Shown here: positions 21,638 through 32,000 of the stretch, one piece after another | How the letters are laid out: every line of letters starts with the position of its first letter | Position numbering within the stretch: position 1 is the first letter of the stretch | From: Varanus komodoensis | Taxonomy: Eukaryota > Chordata > Lepidosauria > Squamata > Varanidae | NCBI RefSeq assembly: GCF_004798865.1 | Contig: NW_025336480.1 | Span: forward strand, 18,719,859 to 18,783,858 | DNA: 64,000 bases | Direction of reading: 5' to 3' | The notes under the pieces: generated by a model | Databases searched by the model: none | The model's input: the letters and a program-made list of their open reading frames with translations, nothing else | What the model was told of the DNA's origin: nothing | Made by a program: the position numbers and the translations under genes

Positions 21638-22366
21638 TGCTGGTCGTTTGTTATCTGTCACAGTTAGTGGAACAAACCTTTAGGCCAGTTGGGGTAAGAG
21701 TCCCTGACAAGTATAAGCTACTTTAAGGAGTTGCTAAACATTTTCTGGATATTCCATTGCAAAGCCACTTCAAATTCTAAACAAAACATCTGCTCTCGGA
21801 ACATCCTTATAGGATGAAGCATGGAGGAAGAGGAAGCTTCACCAGGTGTAATCAGCTGCTTAGAAAATCCCCTACCAAAATAAGTCTGAAATTGTATACA
21901 TACTTACCTAGGAGTAGACCCCCTGAACCCAACAGGAAAAACTTTTGCGCAAACATCTAAGAGCTTGCACTTTAACCTGCGCTTTTCTTGTCCCTGCCCT
22001 CATGCATTAACAGATGTGGAGGCGCTCCACATTCACCTTTCCCGCCATAAGGCCCGTTGGACCGCTGCCCGCCACGCCACGGCTCCCCGCATATGGTCCT
22101 GCCAGAAAGGCTTCCCTGCCGCAACGCCAGCATTTAAAGAAGCGCCTCTTATCAATTCATCCCCTCTCGCAGCCACGAGGGGGCAGGCAACCACCGACCG
22201 GAGGCAACGCCAACGGTGGCCACAGCCCTACCTGCCGGTCGCCAGCCCCCGCCCGGGGCTTCTCTGGCTCCCGCTCATAAAGGGCGATCGGCACTTTGGT
22301 CCGCGGGTTGACCGGGGTGTGAATGCAGGAAACGGCGAGCAAAGCAGCTCGGTGGGCCGCGTCCAT
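7736..22366 (-). CDS. FAM161A: FAM161A, ciliary/centriolar scaffold protein, complete coding region in seven exons
   Basis: Coding exons in transcript order: 22232-22366, 17884-18119, 15038-16204, 13134-13301, 12856-12955, 9981-10141, 7736-7943. All introns are GT-AG and the frame closes to 724 residues plus stop; human is about 716. Seen: the N-terminus carries HTPVNPRTKVPIALYERE, matching the human start. Exon 2 has a charged helix (KLEELKHAHLETMAKLE). Exon 3 has SFSEPDL and the IPEPFQMTIREAKRK stretch that opens the UPF0564 domain (about residues 215-590), followed by FRANPVPA and KETRWPF. The tail is acidic and Ser-rich. Known of the family: the protein binds microtubules, sits on the inner scaffold of centrioles and the photoreceptor connecting cilium, and its loss causes retinitis pigmentosa 28. 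The start is the first ATG in exon 1, inside a CpG-rich stretch. Exon 4 is probably alternatively spliced. The exon 5 donor (GTTACT) is weak. Identification is firm. Confidence 0.95.
7944..9980. other. FAM161A intron 6
   Basis: No coding sequence is recognised. An L2/SINE-like tail followed by an AAAC repeat lies near 9290-9470. Confidence 0.6.
10314..11942 (+). mobile_element. Tc1-like DNA transposon, nearly intact, with IR/DR ends
   Basis: The element is 1,629 bp with TA on each side (10312-10313 and 11943-11944). Each end is a long inverted repeat of about 230 bp holding an outer and an inner copy of the direct repeat GTGAGTAYACCCC, the IR/DR layout known from Sleeping Beauty-type elements. 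Left and right ends differ at only a few percent of positions. It lies in FAM161A intron 5, opposite to the gene. From memory the whole sequence is very close to Tc1 elements common in teleost fish and lampreys, which suggests a recent arrival; a database search would be needed to confirm that. Confidence 0.93.
10680..11702 (+). pseudogene. Tc1 transposase gene, one in-frame stop
   Basis: Reading from MAPHGKELSEDLKKRI to NNGGHTKY, the frame is 340 codons long, the usual Tc1 length, with a single TAG at 11118-11120 and no frameshift. Residues 1-110 form the paired-like DNA-binding domain (helix-turn-helix, then GRPKML linker). The catalytic domain shows LWSDGTK, QHDNDPKHTS and NPIEHLWG. Thirty-four residues separate the second D from E, so the DD34E triad is present. 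SDGTK replaces the more usual SDETK. The TAG stands where relatives have an aromatic residue (MDYWNH), so the element is probably a recently silenced copy. Confidence 0.9.
12022..12317. mobile_element. TA-flanked DNA element with ATTTTTCC...TATAAGAC inverted ends, copy 2
   Basis: The left end CCGAATTTTTCCGTGTATAA is mirrored at the right by GTCTTATAGACAGAAAAATA, with TA outside both ends. It is 296 bp, in FAM161A intron 5, and is the same family as 3537-3686. Its core holds a GGGGT tandem repeat and it is far less decayed near the left end than copy 1. Confidence 0.7.
12131..12187 (+). repeat. GGGGT tandem repeat
   Basis: About eleven units of GTGGG/GGGGT with one AGGG interruption. At least four runs of three or more G in close spacing make a G-quadruplex possible on the plus strand, the template strand of FAM161A. 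Confidence 0.9.
13134..13301 (-). CDS. FAM161A: FAM161A exon 4, probable alternatively spliced 168-nt exon
   Basis: This exon is 168 nt, a multiple of three, so skipping it keeps the frame. It encodes 56 residues, very rich in Lys, Arg, Glu and Gln in its first half (KRRRAKQKQRARELQRL), then AEANDPHQSLAEMYKSKLKIF. The two known human isoforms (716 and 660 residues) differ by exactly 56 residues, which fits this exon being the optional one. The acceptor is ACATTCAG and the donor GTATTTTG; the intron after it is only 178 bp. That both forms are made in this species is inference. Confidence 0.85.
13890..13974. repeat. Palindromic MITE-like repeat
   Basis: The arms CCCTCCATATTTTTGGC and GCCAAAACATCTGGATG are imperfect reverse complements around a centre with ACAGTTTTCATC/GATGAAAATGCT. 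It resembles the one at 39886-40030, which has the GCCCTCCAGATGT type of end common in squamates. Confidence 0.55.
14697..14950 (+). mobile_element. hAT-like element fragment
   Basis: The start GTGGGTCGTCCAACTACAGC followed by CCACAGGCTGGATCCGGC matches the left end of a common hAT non-autonomous type (GTCCAACTACGGCCCGCGGG). The interior is GC-rich. The right end is not identified, so the extent is a guess. Confidence 0.45.
16315..16414. other. Assembly gap, 100 N
   Basis: A gap of exactly 100 N is a default size, so the real length is unknown. It is flanked by AATGGGAAAG on the left and CTTTCCCATT on the right, which are reverse complements of each other. Confidence 0.99.
16850..17310 (+). 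mobile_element. L2 LINE fragment, end of ORF2 and 3' tail
   Basis: The plus strand reads KKEAFSVMTPHLWNTLPKNI-like sequence near 17010-17075, matching the L2 C-terminal motif with WN.LP. This is followed by a T-rich 3' UTR (TTTGTATTCTATTTG, CATTGCAATTTATTTTTAAT). It is decayed. Confidence 0.65.
20139..20878. mobile_element. Tigger-like non-autonomous DNA element with internal minisatellite
   Basis: The left end ACAAGGTACATTGGCTCAC and the right end, read in reverse, TACAGTGGTACCTTGG then GGCTCATGAAC, are inverted copies, followed inward by GACCAATTTGGGTC-type sequence on both sides. The CAGTGGTACCTTGG end and TA context point to the pogo/Tigger group of Tc1/mariner. The centre (20255-20690) is GC-rich and repetitive. 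Confidence 0.6.
20481..20579 (+). repeat. 35-bp minisatellite, about three units
   Basis: Units start at 20481, 20516 and 20551, each TGCCCATCTCTCCCTCCCCC-like followed by AGTGYRCCCYGTTCG. Just left are two palindromes around GAGTGGGGAGATGGCC (20266-20296 and 20409-20442) built from the same CCATCTCCCC words. Confidence 0.8.
21391..21662 (+). mobile_element. Candidate solo LTR of a retrovirus-like element (fossil)
   Basis: The 272-bp segment starts TGTGAC and ends GTCACA. It carries TATAAAA at 21490-21496 and AATAAA at 21576-21581 in the right order and spacing for U3, R and U5. A CT microsatellite has grown in its 3' part. No internal viral genes lie beside it and no clear target duplication is seen, so it looks like an old solo LTR or LTR fragment. 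It lies in FAM161A intron 1, antisense to the gene. The family is not determined. Confidence 0.5.
21587..21634 (+). repeat. CT dinucleotide repeat, 24 units
   Basis: A perfect (CT)24 run, which may vary between individuals. Confidence 0.97.
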
Positions 22367-22700
22367 GATGATCCTCCTCCAAACTAAACCGCTTGCCGGC
22401 CTTGGTTACCAAAGCTTCTCACTGCCGGCCTTGGTTACCGACTCTCCTCGCTTAAGACGCTACGGTGTCTCTACGCGGTCATTAAGCTTCCTCTGTAAAG
22501 CCAGATACACAAACGCCTTTCTAGAGGCGGAACTTCCTGGTTCCTTCGAACGGTCGGCATCTCTCCAACATAAGAGAGTTCGAGGAACTGCAGTTTTCCG
22601 AGGAGGACCGAGAAATTTCAATTTAAATCTGGGCTGTGATTTGGCGGCCAAAGGACGTTATTTCCATCACGTTAGACCGCGATCAAAACTGGGTCTTACT
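22010..22700. promoter_or_regulatory. FAM161A: FAM161A CpG-rich promoter and 5' end
   Basis: GC- and CpG-dense sequence surrounds the first coding exon, in contrast to AT-rich flanks. Upstream of the ATG lie two copies of a 17-bp direct repeat (22394-22410 and 22423-22439), each ending in GGTTACC, and an ETS-like ACTTCCTGG at 22532-22540. No TATA box is obvious. The transcription start site cannot be placed from sequence alone. Confidence 0.65.
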
Positions 22701-22727
22701 GTGTGGAATGCGAAGGAAAAGCAATAA

Positions 22728-25700
22728 GTCGCACGGTCAACATTGAAAAATTGCCCGGCATTATTTTCCCCATGCTGTGCATGAGGGAGATAAGACGACG
22801 CACTTTTTATTTTGGGAATAGCAGAGTTGTTGATAGACCTTAGTGAATTGTTGTGAAATGTTGGTGTCCTCTGCTGTTAATATCCCCCCTTGCTAGATTG
22901 GGATGAGCGTTAGCCTTGCTTTGTATTAAATTTTCTAACAGATCATACCATAGGACATTCAGTGACAGCCTTGAAACGCTCATTTTTAAAAGTTACGTTT
23001 GGCATGACTTAACTTGCCAGTGGAAGTTTCCACGAATATCAGTTTGCCACAGATTGTAGTCTGATCAATCCCTTTTGCAACTGCCTGGGCTGGGGCATTA
23101 TTCAATTGTTACTGGCAAATGTAGATTTCACCTTGTCAACCTTGCCTGGTCTTTATTAAGCCTGAAGGTCAGCTAGCTTTTCCTGGAACCACTCTGTGTT
23201 ATCTATTTCCAGGACCTACCTATTGCCTGCTTAATCTATTGAGCATCAGAGATGGGTCCTCACTACAGCATACACTGTGCATGTTTTCTAGCTCAGACAA
23301 AATATAAAGTTACCACCAATAATTCATTTTGTTAAAGGAATTCATGTATCAAAACCATACTGAAAATAGGCAAGACTTTACAGAAAGAGCTGCCCCAGTA
23401 AAAGGTCAACTTTATCACTTAGCTCACCAAGCCCATTGTTGGCATTGAAATAAGCAGCAGTATGTGTCATTCCCTTATATGTAAACATATTGTGAATGTT
23501 CCTTTATAAATCTTCCGTCACTGGAGTCTGAAGATTTATAAAGCATTTAAGATTTATTGGAGAGAATATAATAATAATATAGTCTGTTTTAGGTGTTTAA
23601 AACTTGTTTTTCCAATTTAATGATATTTATTTCATTTTATTGTCCATTGTAAATCACCCAAAGCACTTTTGCTTTGTATAGAAGTCCAGTAATATTTGAG
23701 ATGTCTGAAGACCTTGACCTTTTGGCTGCTGAGGATGTATTTAGAAAAACAGCTGGAAAAAATGGCATCTATGAAGGCAGAACATCAGGTGCTGCTAATA
23801 AATGACTGAATCAGTCCATCAAAATGGCCTATTACCAGATTCCCATAGAATTCAGCCCCTTATTCCAACACTGTATGTAGTTTAATTTTTGTATCTCGTT
23901 TGGTATATTTTCTAAGCTTAAAGGCTACTTGCATTCCATGCAAGACATACACTTTGGGCAATATCCTAAGTTGTCCTCACACCTGCCAGACCTACCATGC
24001 AGGCAGCAGGAACTATGCCAATTTTAAAGCCATGTACTCTGATGCAACCTTGTTTAGCATATCAATGTCAGCAATGACTCCTTAAACATAGCAAAGGACT
24101 TATGGGGCATGTCATACCCAATGTTCTCTTTTGTGCAGCTTGTTTACCATAACTGGTCTTATCCTAGAATCCATAAACCTGTGGAATCGTATCGTACCTA
24201 CCAGTATTCGAAAAGAATTGTGTAGTATTCCAAAATTTGAAGAATTTCACCAGCTGTTAAGACCTTTTTCTACATAGGCTTCTACACGGTCAACACTGAC
24301 AATAGGATATAAACATTTGCCCGCTTGGATCTATATCTATTTGCACTTTTCCACTTGAATTTCAGACATAATCTCTGAAAGCTTTATAACCATTCCAAGT
24401 CTCTTTAGAAGTTCTTTAATATACAAGTTCCCTATATAATTTTTCATGTGTAAATATATGTGAGAACATTAAGATCACAGTCTATAAAACAGTGGTCAGG
24501 AACCTTTTATAGAATTCAACTTCAGAGTTCATATACAGTGCGCCTTGTAGCCGAAGGCATACGGAATTCAACCAAAAATCCAAAATACTAGCATACTGCA
24601 GGTTAAGTGCTAAGCCTTAGGAATGTCTCATCTTTTAGCATGGGTGGCAGAAAAGCCAGTAAAGCACCAATCAGTTGTTAGGATAAAACCATGGACCCAA
24701 GGCTATCCCTACTGTAAATGGTAGGCTATGTTGTAAGTCAGTGTTATTAACTAAAATCAGATGATGATGAAAGTTTGTCAACTCAGGTGGTATAAAGGAG
24801 AGACAGCACTCCAAGGATCAATTAATATACACATTTTACAAAAGGGATGCAGAGTCTCAGAGTTGGGATGCAAATTTGGCACACCTAGGGATCCCCAGAT
24901 GGCCGTGTTCTCCTGCCACACCTCTCTCGTCACACAACCATTGTTTTCCAGTTTTTGTGCAGGTTTTTTCCCCCGTGCTGGAATGCCAGTGTTTAAAGCT
25001 TAAAAAGCTCCTCAGGCTGCTCTGGCATTTTTAATTCCATGCCTTTTGCCTTTACCCCAAAACTGAAAAAAGTTCTGTATTTTACTGTTTTGCTTCCTCA
25101 ATCCCTTATCTGCCACTATGCAAAGCTTAAGCAAACTTAAATTTGACTGTATTCATCCCCACTCTCAAGAATTCAGACCCTACCCTTCAGCAACCAACAA
25201 CATGGGACACAAACTCCTGGACAGTCATGTCCTGAGAAATGAGAGAACTGTGCTGTAATGGTCCTATGATCATGTGGCAATCATAGAAACAAATGCTAAA
25301 ATTTTACTGACACACAATGTCATTTTCATCAAGGTACGTATTAAGTAGATCCAGATGCCAATAGCAAGACAAGACCTAGTTTGCACTTCGTAAACAATTC
25401 AGAATTAACCAGGAGTTACTAATAATGAAATAGAAGTGAACATGCTACCTCCCAACCTTACTTCCTCTCACTTAAGTAACCCAGAAAAACTCTGGATTGT
25501 TAATGCCATCCAAACCCAAAATTGGAGGATGTTGAGAGAGATCAGTCTATACTTGTAATTCAAGAACTCATGGGGTACAAGTGTAGGTTGTTCCTCCCAG
25601 AACAATCACCAATTCTAGGTGCTGCCACCAATGCAAAACCTTCAGGTCACCCTAGCAGGAAGTCAACACTTGCTTCCCACTCATTCACAGCATCCCAGGA

Positions 25701-25878
25701 GCTGACTGCTTAGCCATCATAAAGGACCTTAAAGTGCCACTGATCTCAAAAGGAAATTATGTGCTTAAGCCTCTTTTACTTAAAAAGGGGGGATCTTTAG
25801 GGCATTTTAGCAACAGATTGACTGTTTCTTCAGATGTCAAAAGAAGAATGTAAATGATGTGCCATTAGGATTTGAGGA
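22728..25878. other. Spacer between the FAM161A promoter and the CCT4 3' end
   Basis: No coding sequence is recognised. A possible Tigger-like end (TACAGTGCGCCTTGTAGCCG) lies near 24534-24553; otherwise repeats are scarce. Nothing indicates a divergent gene from the FAM161A promoter. Confidence 0.5.
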
Positions 25879-25884
25879 TTTATT
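25879..25884 (-). terminator. CCT4: Likely CCT4 polyadenylation signal AATAAA
   Basis: AATAAA reads on the minus strand about 130 nt past the stop, inside a T/A-rich stretch. It is the first such hexamer downstream of the stop that I noticed. Confidence 0.5.
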
Positions 25885-26016
25885 AATTTAAATTGACAGA
25901 AGTACATGGATGAACCTGGGAGCTAAGAAGATGCCCAACAGTGAGCTTCTATGAGGGAGCCGTATTCCAACTTTATAACAAGAAGCTGAGTGGCACTGTC
26001 TTTTGCTTTAGTCACC

Positions 26017-26031
26017 TCACCGCGTGTTTAC
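26017..26031 (-). CDS. CCT4: CCT4 last coding exon, 15 nt
   Basis: The acceptor TTATTTTCAG is followed by GTA AAC ACG CGG TGA, which reads VNTR stop and restores the DDVVNTR end typical of CCT4. Without it, reading through the exon 13 donor gives DDVVS and a stop, so a gene predictor could easily stop at 26753 and miss this exon. Confidence 0.92.
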   Translation of the reverse strand, partial: VNTR

Positions 26032-29000
26032 CTGAAAATAAGAGAAATAGATCATTGTAGAAATGATACATATAACTACTGTATTACCTCTCAAAATGTA
26101 CAACATTTTGTATTCTAGCATTTCCACTAAGAAGTCAACTAATAGCTCTTTAATGGAACAATTCTATGGCCCCTAGACAGTACCCAAAGGCAATGAGAAT
26201 TTCTGACTCTCAGATCCAAGGTCACTGACAATCTGAACTGCAACTCCACTCCCAGTTTGCACATAAAGAACCACACTGGCTGTCTCTCCACAGTCTGAAA
26301 CATGAGGCAGGCTAAAAGGGGGCCTCTTCCTGGGGAATGACTGGGAGAAAGAAACTGGAAAGATCATGACATGAGGTATACTGAGGCTTCTCCAGCCTCC
26401 TTCCTTCCTCAGTCACTAGATAGGCAAAAATGGTAACAAACATGGGGGAGGGGGCAGAAGGAAAGGAAGGTGGGGATCACTTTTGCTTGCTCCTCCTGCT
26501 CTGCATAGAATAAACCCTTAATACTCAGTCTGGAGGCTTACAGCCATCCTAATAGGATTGTGCCCTAAATCTCCTCATCTGCCATGCCTAAAAAGCTGCC
26601 CTGAGGCTTATGCGAATGGAGCAGCATATAAGTTCTCTAGATAGACAGACAGACAGACAGAATTTCAACTTTAGGATGATGGCATAAGACAGCAAGATAA
26701 ATTTGTTGACAATAATGGGACAAAGATTTGAGAGAATCTCAGCTCAGCTTACCACATCGTCAATCTTAAGAATACTGCGGACAGTTTCTGTAGCTAGAGT
26801 AAGAGCACTGATGGATACCAGTAATGGCTGGACCACCAACTCTTCCAAGATATTGGAAATTCCACCCTACAATTTAAGAAATAAAATCACATTTTATAAG
26901 CCATTACTAAAATTTTCAGTATGAAATTATTTCTTAGCATTGTCATTATGGAAAGTCAAGTTATTATTCATCAAATGGCTAAAGAATTCACTGAATCATA
27001 TTCATCCAGTTTGGGAAGCATTTTCAGCATGCATTGCTTGTCAGCTACAAGGGAAAACTAACCATAATGCTCCTTTTTGGTATGTATACCAACCATAGCT
27101 GACATTGACAAATGTTTAATGAATATCTATTTAATATAATCTTCATTAAATCAAGTGTGTTATTTTGGCCAGATGTCTTAACAGAAATTAAAAAATAAAG
27201 CAAACCATGCAAACAAGGTACATATAAAAACCTTTCTAACATCAATACAATGCAAACAAAAAAGCAAAAAACCCAAACTGAACTAAATTCTCATTATCAA
27301 TCTATTAATTAATCTAATATAGTAATATATTAGCATGGCTTTCCATAAAAGTATGATGGACTTTCATTCATGAAGACAAAGAAACCCACATTTTCTTTTA
27401 TTAACTTTTGGCAATCAGAAACTCACTTTTATTTGGACTTACAAACTGAACAAAATATTTAACCTGCAGGATGTAATTTCATGCATGTTTTGCTAAAAAA
27501 AATTAGTCCTACAATCCCCAGGATTCCACAGATAGCATGGCTGAGGAATCCTAGGAGTCGTAGCTTTTTCCCCCTGAACGTACATAGGATTCTCCTTGGT
27601 TGCTTGTAAATATATTGGCTTACTTTAACTATGCCCTTCCTGACAAGACTCCAGAGCAGCAAACAGACCAAGAAGAGTCATAAATACAGAATCCATGACC
27701 AGATAGAACATTCCTGTATTAGCACTCTAAAAGAGTAGATTACATTTTTCAATTTAAGTAAACTGAAGTATGGAAAGGGCTTCCACGGGAGGTGGTTGAG
27801 GCCCCATCAGTGAGGGTGTTCAAGGACAGGCTAGACATGCACATGGTAGGTATGTCATGAGCAAAGCTGGCTAGAGCCAGGGGTCAGACTAGATGGCCCA
27901 GAAGACCCCTTATGACAAGCTCTGTTTCTATGTTGAATTAATTAATTTCAGTATTTGTTCCAATACAGAAGCTGTCACATTTGTCCTAGAGAACATGTTT
28001 GAAAACACCCATCTATCTGAAGCAAGTAACCTTTATGATATCACTGTTTTCCATTCAAGGTGAACAGGACAGCAATTAGCTTTATACTAACAAGTTTGGG
28101 GCTTTTATTTGACAAAAGCTAGGATGAGGGAAGAGCTATGCCCCTGCACCCATAAATCATTCAATCCCATTTTTTAGACAAGCAACAGTTCCATACTTTG
28201 TGTCAATGTTTTTCAAAGCTTACCTTCAGAGAACCCATTATGCATTGAGTTGTAAAGCAAAGAATTCCTCCCTTCACAACTGCCACAGAAATCTGTTTTT
28301 TGTGCAGCCGTGCAACTGAGTCTGTGCAGATATTCCTCTGTGTAATCTTTTTCTCACAGAGGGTCCGAGAGGCAACGAGGGGGGTGGACATCCTTAACTT
28401 GGTCTTGACCAATAGAGAGAAGCTGATAGATGAAATACAGATTAGGGGAGCTCTGGATGCGAGTGATCACTCCATCCTTTGTTTTGAGATCAGGGGACTG
28501 GGGATGTGCAGCAGGTCGAGCACTAGAAGCTGGCAGTTCAAGAGGGCCAACTTTGGCCAACTGAAGGCCAGACTGGGGAAAGTCTCCTAGGATAGGTTAC
28601 TGGAAGGTAAGCGAGTTGAAGAGGGGTGGATGGCACTCAAAAGGGAGGTTTTGGAGGTGCAAGCTTTGACGATACCTCTAGTTAGTAAGGCGGGGAGGCG
28701 GAGGAGAGCACCGCCATGGATGCGAAAGGAGGTGGTTAGAAGGATTAGATGAAAGAGGAACCTCTGTAGGAAATGGGTACTGGGGCAAATAGACAGACGG
28801 GTATACTGGGAGGAGGAGGCCCGTTGCAGAAGGATTCTTCGCAAGGCTAAGGTTGATTATGAGCTGAGACTTGCCAAGAATACCAAGAGCAACAAAAAGG
28901 GCTTCTTTCAGCATGTAAATAGGAAGAGGAAGGGGAGACAAGTGGTGGGACCACTAAATAAGGAGAAAAGAGATCCAGTGACTGATATGAGGGAACAGGC

Positions 29001-32000
29001 ACAGATGCTAAATGACTATTTTGTCTCTGTGTTCTCCCGAAAGCAGGACGGGGGAGATCTGCGTAGGAGATTAGATGAGGCCGGGGACTTAGGGGCACAG
29101 ATTATAGTCACCTCCCTTGAAGTTGAGGGGCTCCTCAGGACATTAGACATTACAAAGGTGCCAGGCCCTGACAAGTTACACCCGAGAGTACACAGAGAGT
29201 TGGCGGGGTTCTCTCACGCCCGCTGGCCTCCATTTTTGAGGCCTCATGGAGAACGAGTGAAGTTCCAGAGGACTGGAGGGTGGCATCAGCGGTCCCAATT
29301 TTCAAAAAGGGTAGTAGAAGGGACATGGGGAATTACAGACCAGTTAGCCTTATGTCCATTGTAGGAAAAGCAATGGAAAGGCTCATAACAGAGAGAGATC
29401 TAGTGATGCTAGATAGGGAAGGGAGGCTGACAGCCACACAACACGGCTTCTGCAAAAACAGGTCCTGCCAGACAAACTGTGTGGAATTATACGACAAGGT
29501 TTCGAGGTGGCTAGATGGAGGGGATGCAGTGGATGTGGTTTACCTGGATTTCAGCAAGGCCTTTGACAAAGTGCCCCATGATATCCTGGTGAAGAAACTG
29601 AGGAGTTTTGGGATACTCCAAAGCACTGTCTAGTGGATTAGGGCATGGTTGACTGACCGAAAGCAGAAGGTAACCATTAGTGGGGAATCATCGCGATGGC
29701 GGCCAGTGACAAGCGGGGTCCCCCAGGGCTCTGTCTTTTCATAAATGACATGGAAGAAGGGGTGTACAGTCTGCCGATCAAATTCGCAGACAATACTAAA
29801 ACTGGAGCAGTGACCACAACTGAGCAGGTATTCCAGATCCAAAAGGATCTGGACAGACTATGGAAGTGGGCAGGAGACAACAGGATGGCGTTCGATGTGG
29901 GTAAGTGCAAGATCTTGCACTTGGGGCATAGGAATAGGTGTCATAAGTACAGGTTAGGTNNNNNNNNNNNNNNNNNNNNNNNNNNNNNNNNNNNNNNNNN
30001 NNNNNNNNNNNNNNNNNNNNNNNNNNNNNNNNNNNNNNNNNNNNNNNNNNNNNNNNNNNNNNNNNNNNNNNNNNNNNNNNNNNNNNNNNNNNNNNNNNNN
30101 NNNNNNNNNNNNNNNNNNNNNNNNNNNNNNNNNNNNNNNNNNNNNNNNNNNNNNNNNNNNNNNNNNNNNNNNNNNNNNNNNNNNNNNNNNNNNNNNNNNN
30201 NNNNNNNNNNNNNNNNNNNNNNNNNNNNNNNNNNNNNNNNNNNNNNNNNNNNNNNNNNNNNNNNNNNNNNNNNNNNNNNNNNNNNNNNNNNNNNNNNNNN
30301 NNNNNNNNNNNNNNNNNNNNNNNNNNNNNNNNNNNNNNNNNNNNNNNNNNNNNNNNNNNNNNNNNNNNNNNNNNNNNNNNNNNNNNNNNNNNNNNNNNNN
30401 NNNNNNNNNNNNNNNNNNNNNNNNNNNNNNNNNNNNNNNNNNNNNNNNNNNNNNNNNNNNNNNNNNNNNNNNNNNNNNNNNNNNNNNNNNNNNNNNNNNN
30501 NNNNNNNNNNNNNNNNNNNNNNNNNNNNNNNNNNNNNNNNNNNNNNNNNNNNNNNNNNNNNNNNNNNNNNNNNNNNNNNNNNNNNNNNNNNNNNNNNNNN
30601 NNNNNNNNNNNNNNNNNNNNNNNNNNNNNNNNNNNNNNNNNNNNNNNNNNNNNNNNNNNNNNNNNNNNNNNNNNNNNNNNNNNNNNNNNNNNNNNNNNNN
30701 NNNNNNNNNNNNNNNNNNNNNNNNNNNNNNNNNNNNNNNNNNNNNNNNNNNNNNNNNNNNNNNNNNNNNNNNNNNNNNNNNNNNNNNNNNNNNNNNNNNN
30801 NNNNNNNNNNNNNNNNNNNNNNNNNNNNNNNNNNNNNNNNNNNNNNNNNNNNNNNNNNNNNNNNNNNNNNNNNNNNNNNNNNNNNNNNNNNNNNNGCCGG
30901 CTGGAGCTGGGGGTCAGACTAGATGGCCCAGGAGACCCCTTCTGACTAGTTCTGTTTCTATGTCATAAACATGCCCTAGATGGCCAGTATTCCCTTGTAG
31001 CCACACATTAGTAGCTCAGAAGTGTTGATCTTGCTTTTAGGCAATTGTCATTACTGATCTTTTCATTAAACCACTGTTGGTAAGCTTTCTCAACACAGGA
31101 TTCTATTCTAACTCTGATAAATTAATAATTCCCTCCTCCCTTGTTTGCATCAATTCAGCTATTTGTAACTCATTGCAAGCAACTTCTGGAGTCATATTCT
31201 ATGAAGCCTAAAACGTGCTAATCTAGTATCAGACTTCTCTGTTGGGTAAAATTCAAGAGTAATTGTCGTATGAACATGGATATTATTAACTAGGTCAGGA
31301 TCTTCTTTCTGACTAAGAAGCAAAGAATGTATAGCCTGAGCACAAGAAAAGAGATTAAGCTAATCTGTTCCTTTGTACTTGCTGCCAACTAATGCTTGAA
31401 TAGTGGCCACATGTTGCCTGCTACTGAACTAAACCCACAACAGAGTCAATTCCTACATTAAAAGGCAACATTTGACAAGCAATCGGGTGGTAAAGGGTAG
31501 TATTTGTTTTGTTTCGCCACTATACCTTTCTGACATTAATGCCAGCAGTTTTCTCTCCTTGTGCGTGTCTGTTTCTCAGCTCTGTAACAGTAGAAATAGG
31601 ATTCAGGCCTGCATTTTCAGCCAGAGTAGATGGAATGATTTCCATAGCCTCTCCATAAGCACGCACACAGTAAGACTCCATGCCACTTAAGGTACGAGAA
31701 AACTCATTCAAGCGTAATGCCAACTCTATTTCTGGTGCTCCACCGCCTGCAATCAGGGCTCTGAAATTAAAATTTTGCAGTTTGAAATGTTAAGAAGTAC
31801 TTGTGAAATGGAATTATGATTCTACTGATCCATGATGGTGTTACAATACCTTTTCTTAACCAAACAGCGGATGACACACAAAGCATCATGAATTGAACGC
31901 TCAGCCTCTTCAATCACTAGTTTGTTGGAGCCACGTACCACAATTGTTACTGTTTTGCTAGGGCTAGCACACCCTGTAATCTGAAGTGCAAACATAGAAT

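Larger units (their letters stand above)
18120..22231. other. FAM161A intron 1
   Basis: Holds a Tigger-like element with a minisatellite (20139-20878), an LTR-like fossil (21391-21662) and one hairpin-repeat piece (21895-21950). The region 18120-20130 shows nothing I can name. Confidence 0.6.
26867..31525. other. CCT4 intron 12, largely CR1 LINE
   Basis: At 4.66 kb this is the largest CCT4 intron. It holds a palindromic repeat (27509-27563), a CR1 3' end (27770-27932) and a long CR1 copy (28340-30963) with an assembly gap. Other parts are AT-rich and unassigned. Confidence 0.65.

Noticed and set aside
21663-21690. Primer binding site after the LTR-like segment
   Set aside because: TGGAACAAACC lies close by but matches no tRNA 3' end that I know, so the element is treated as a solo LTR candidate only.
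22323-22727. 134-codon plus-strand frame across the FAM161A promoter, as a possible divergent gene
   Set aside because: It runs antisense through exon 1 and CpG-rich DNA and shows no domain or homologue that I recognise.
26744-26752. CCT4 stop codon directly after exon 13 (DDVVS)
   Set aside because: The donor GTAAGC and a downstream acceptor give the conserved VNTR end; the early stop needs intron retention.
29696-30922. 408-codon frame at the CR1 copy
   Set aside because: More than 300 of its codons are N from the assembly gap, so it is not a real continuous frame.
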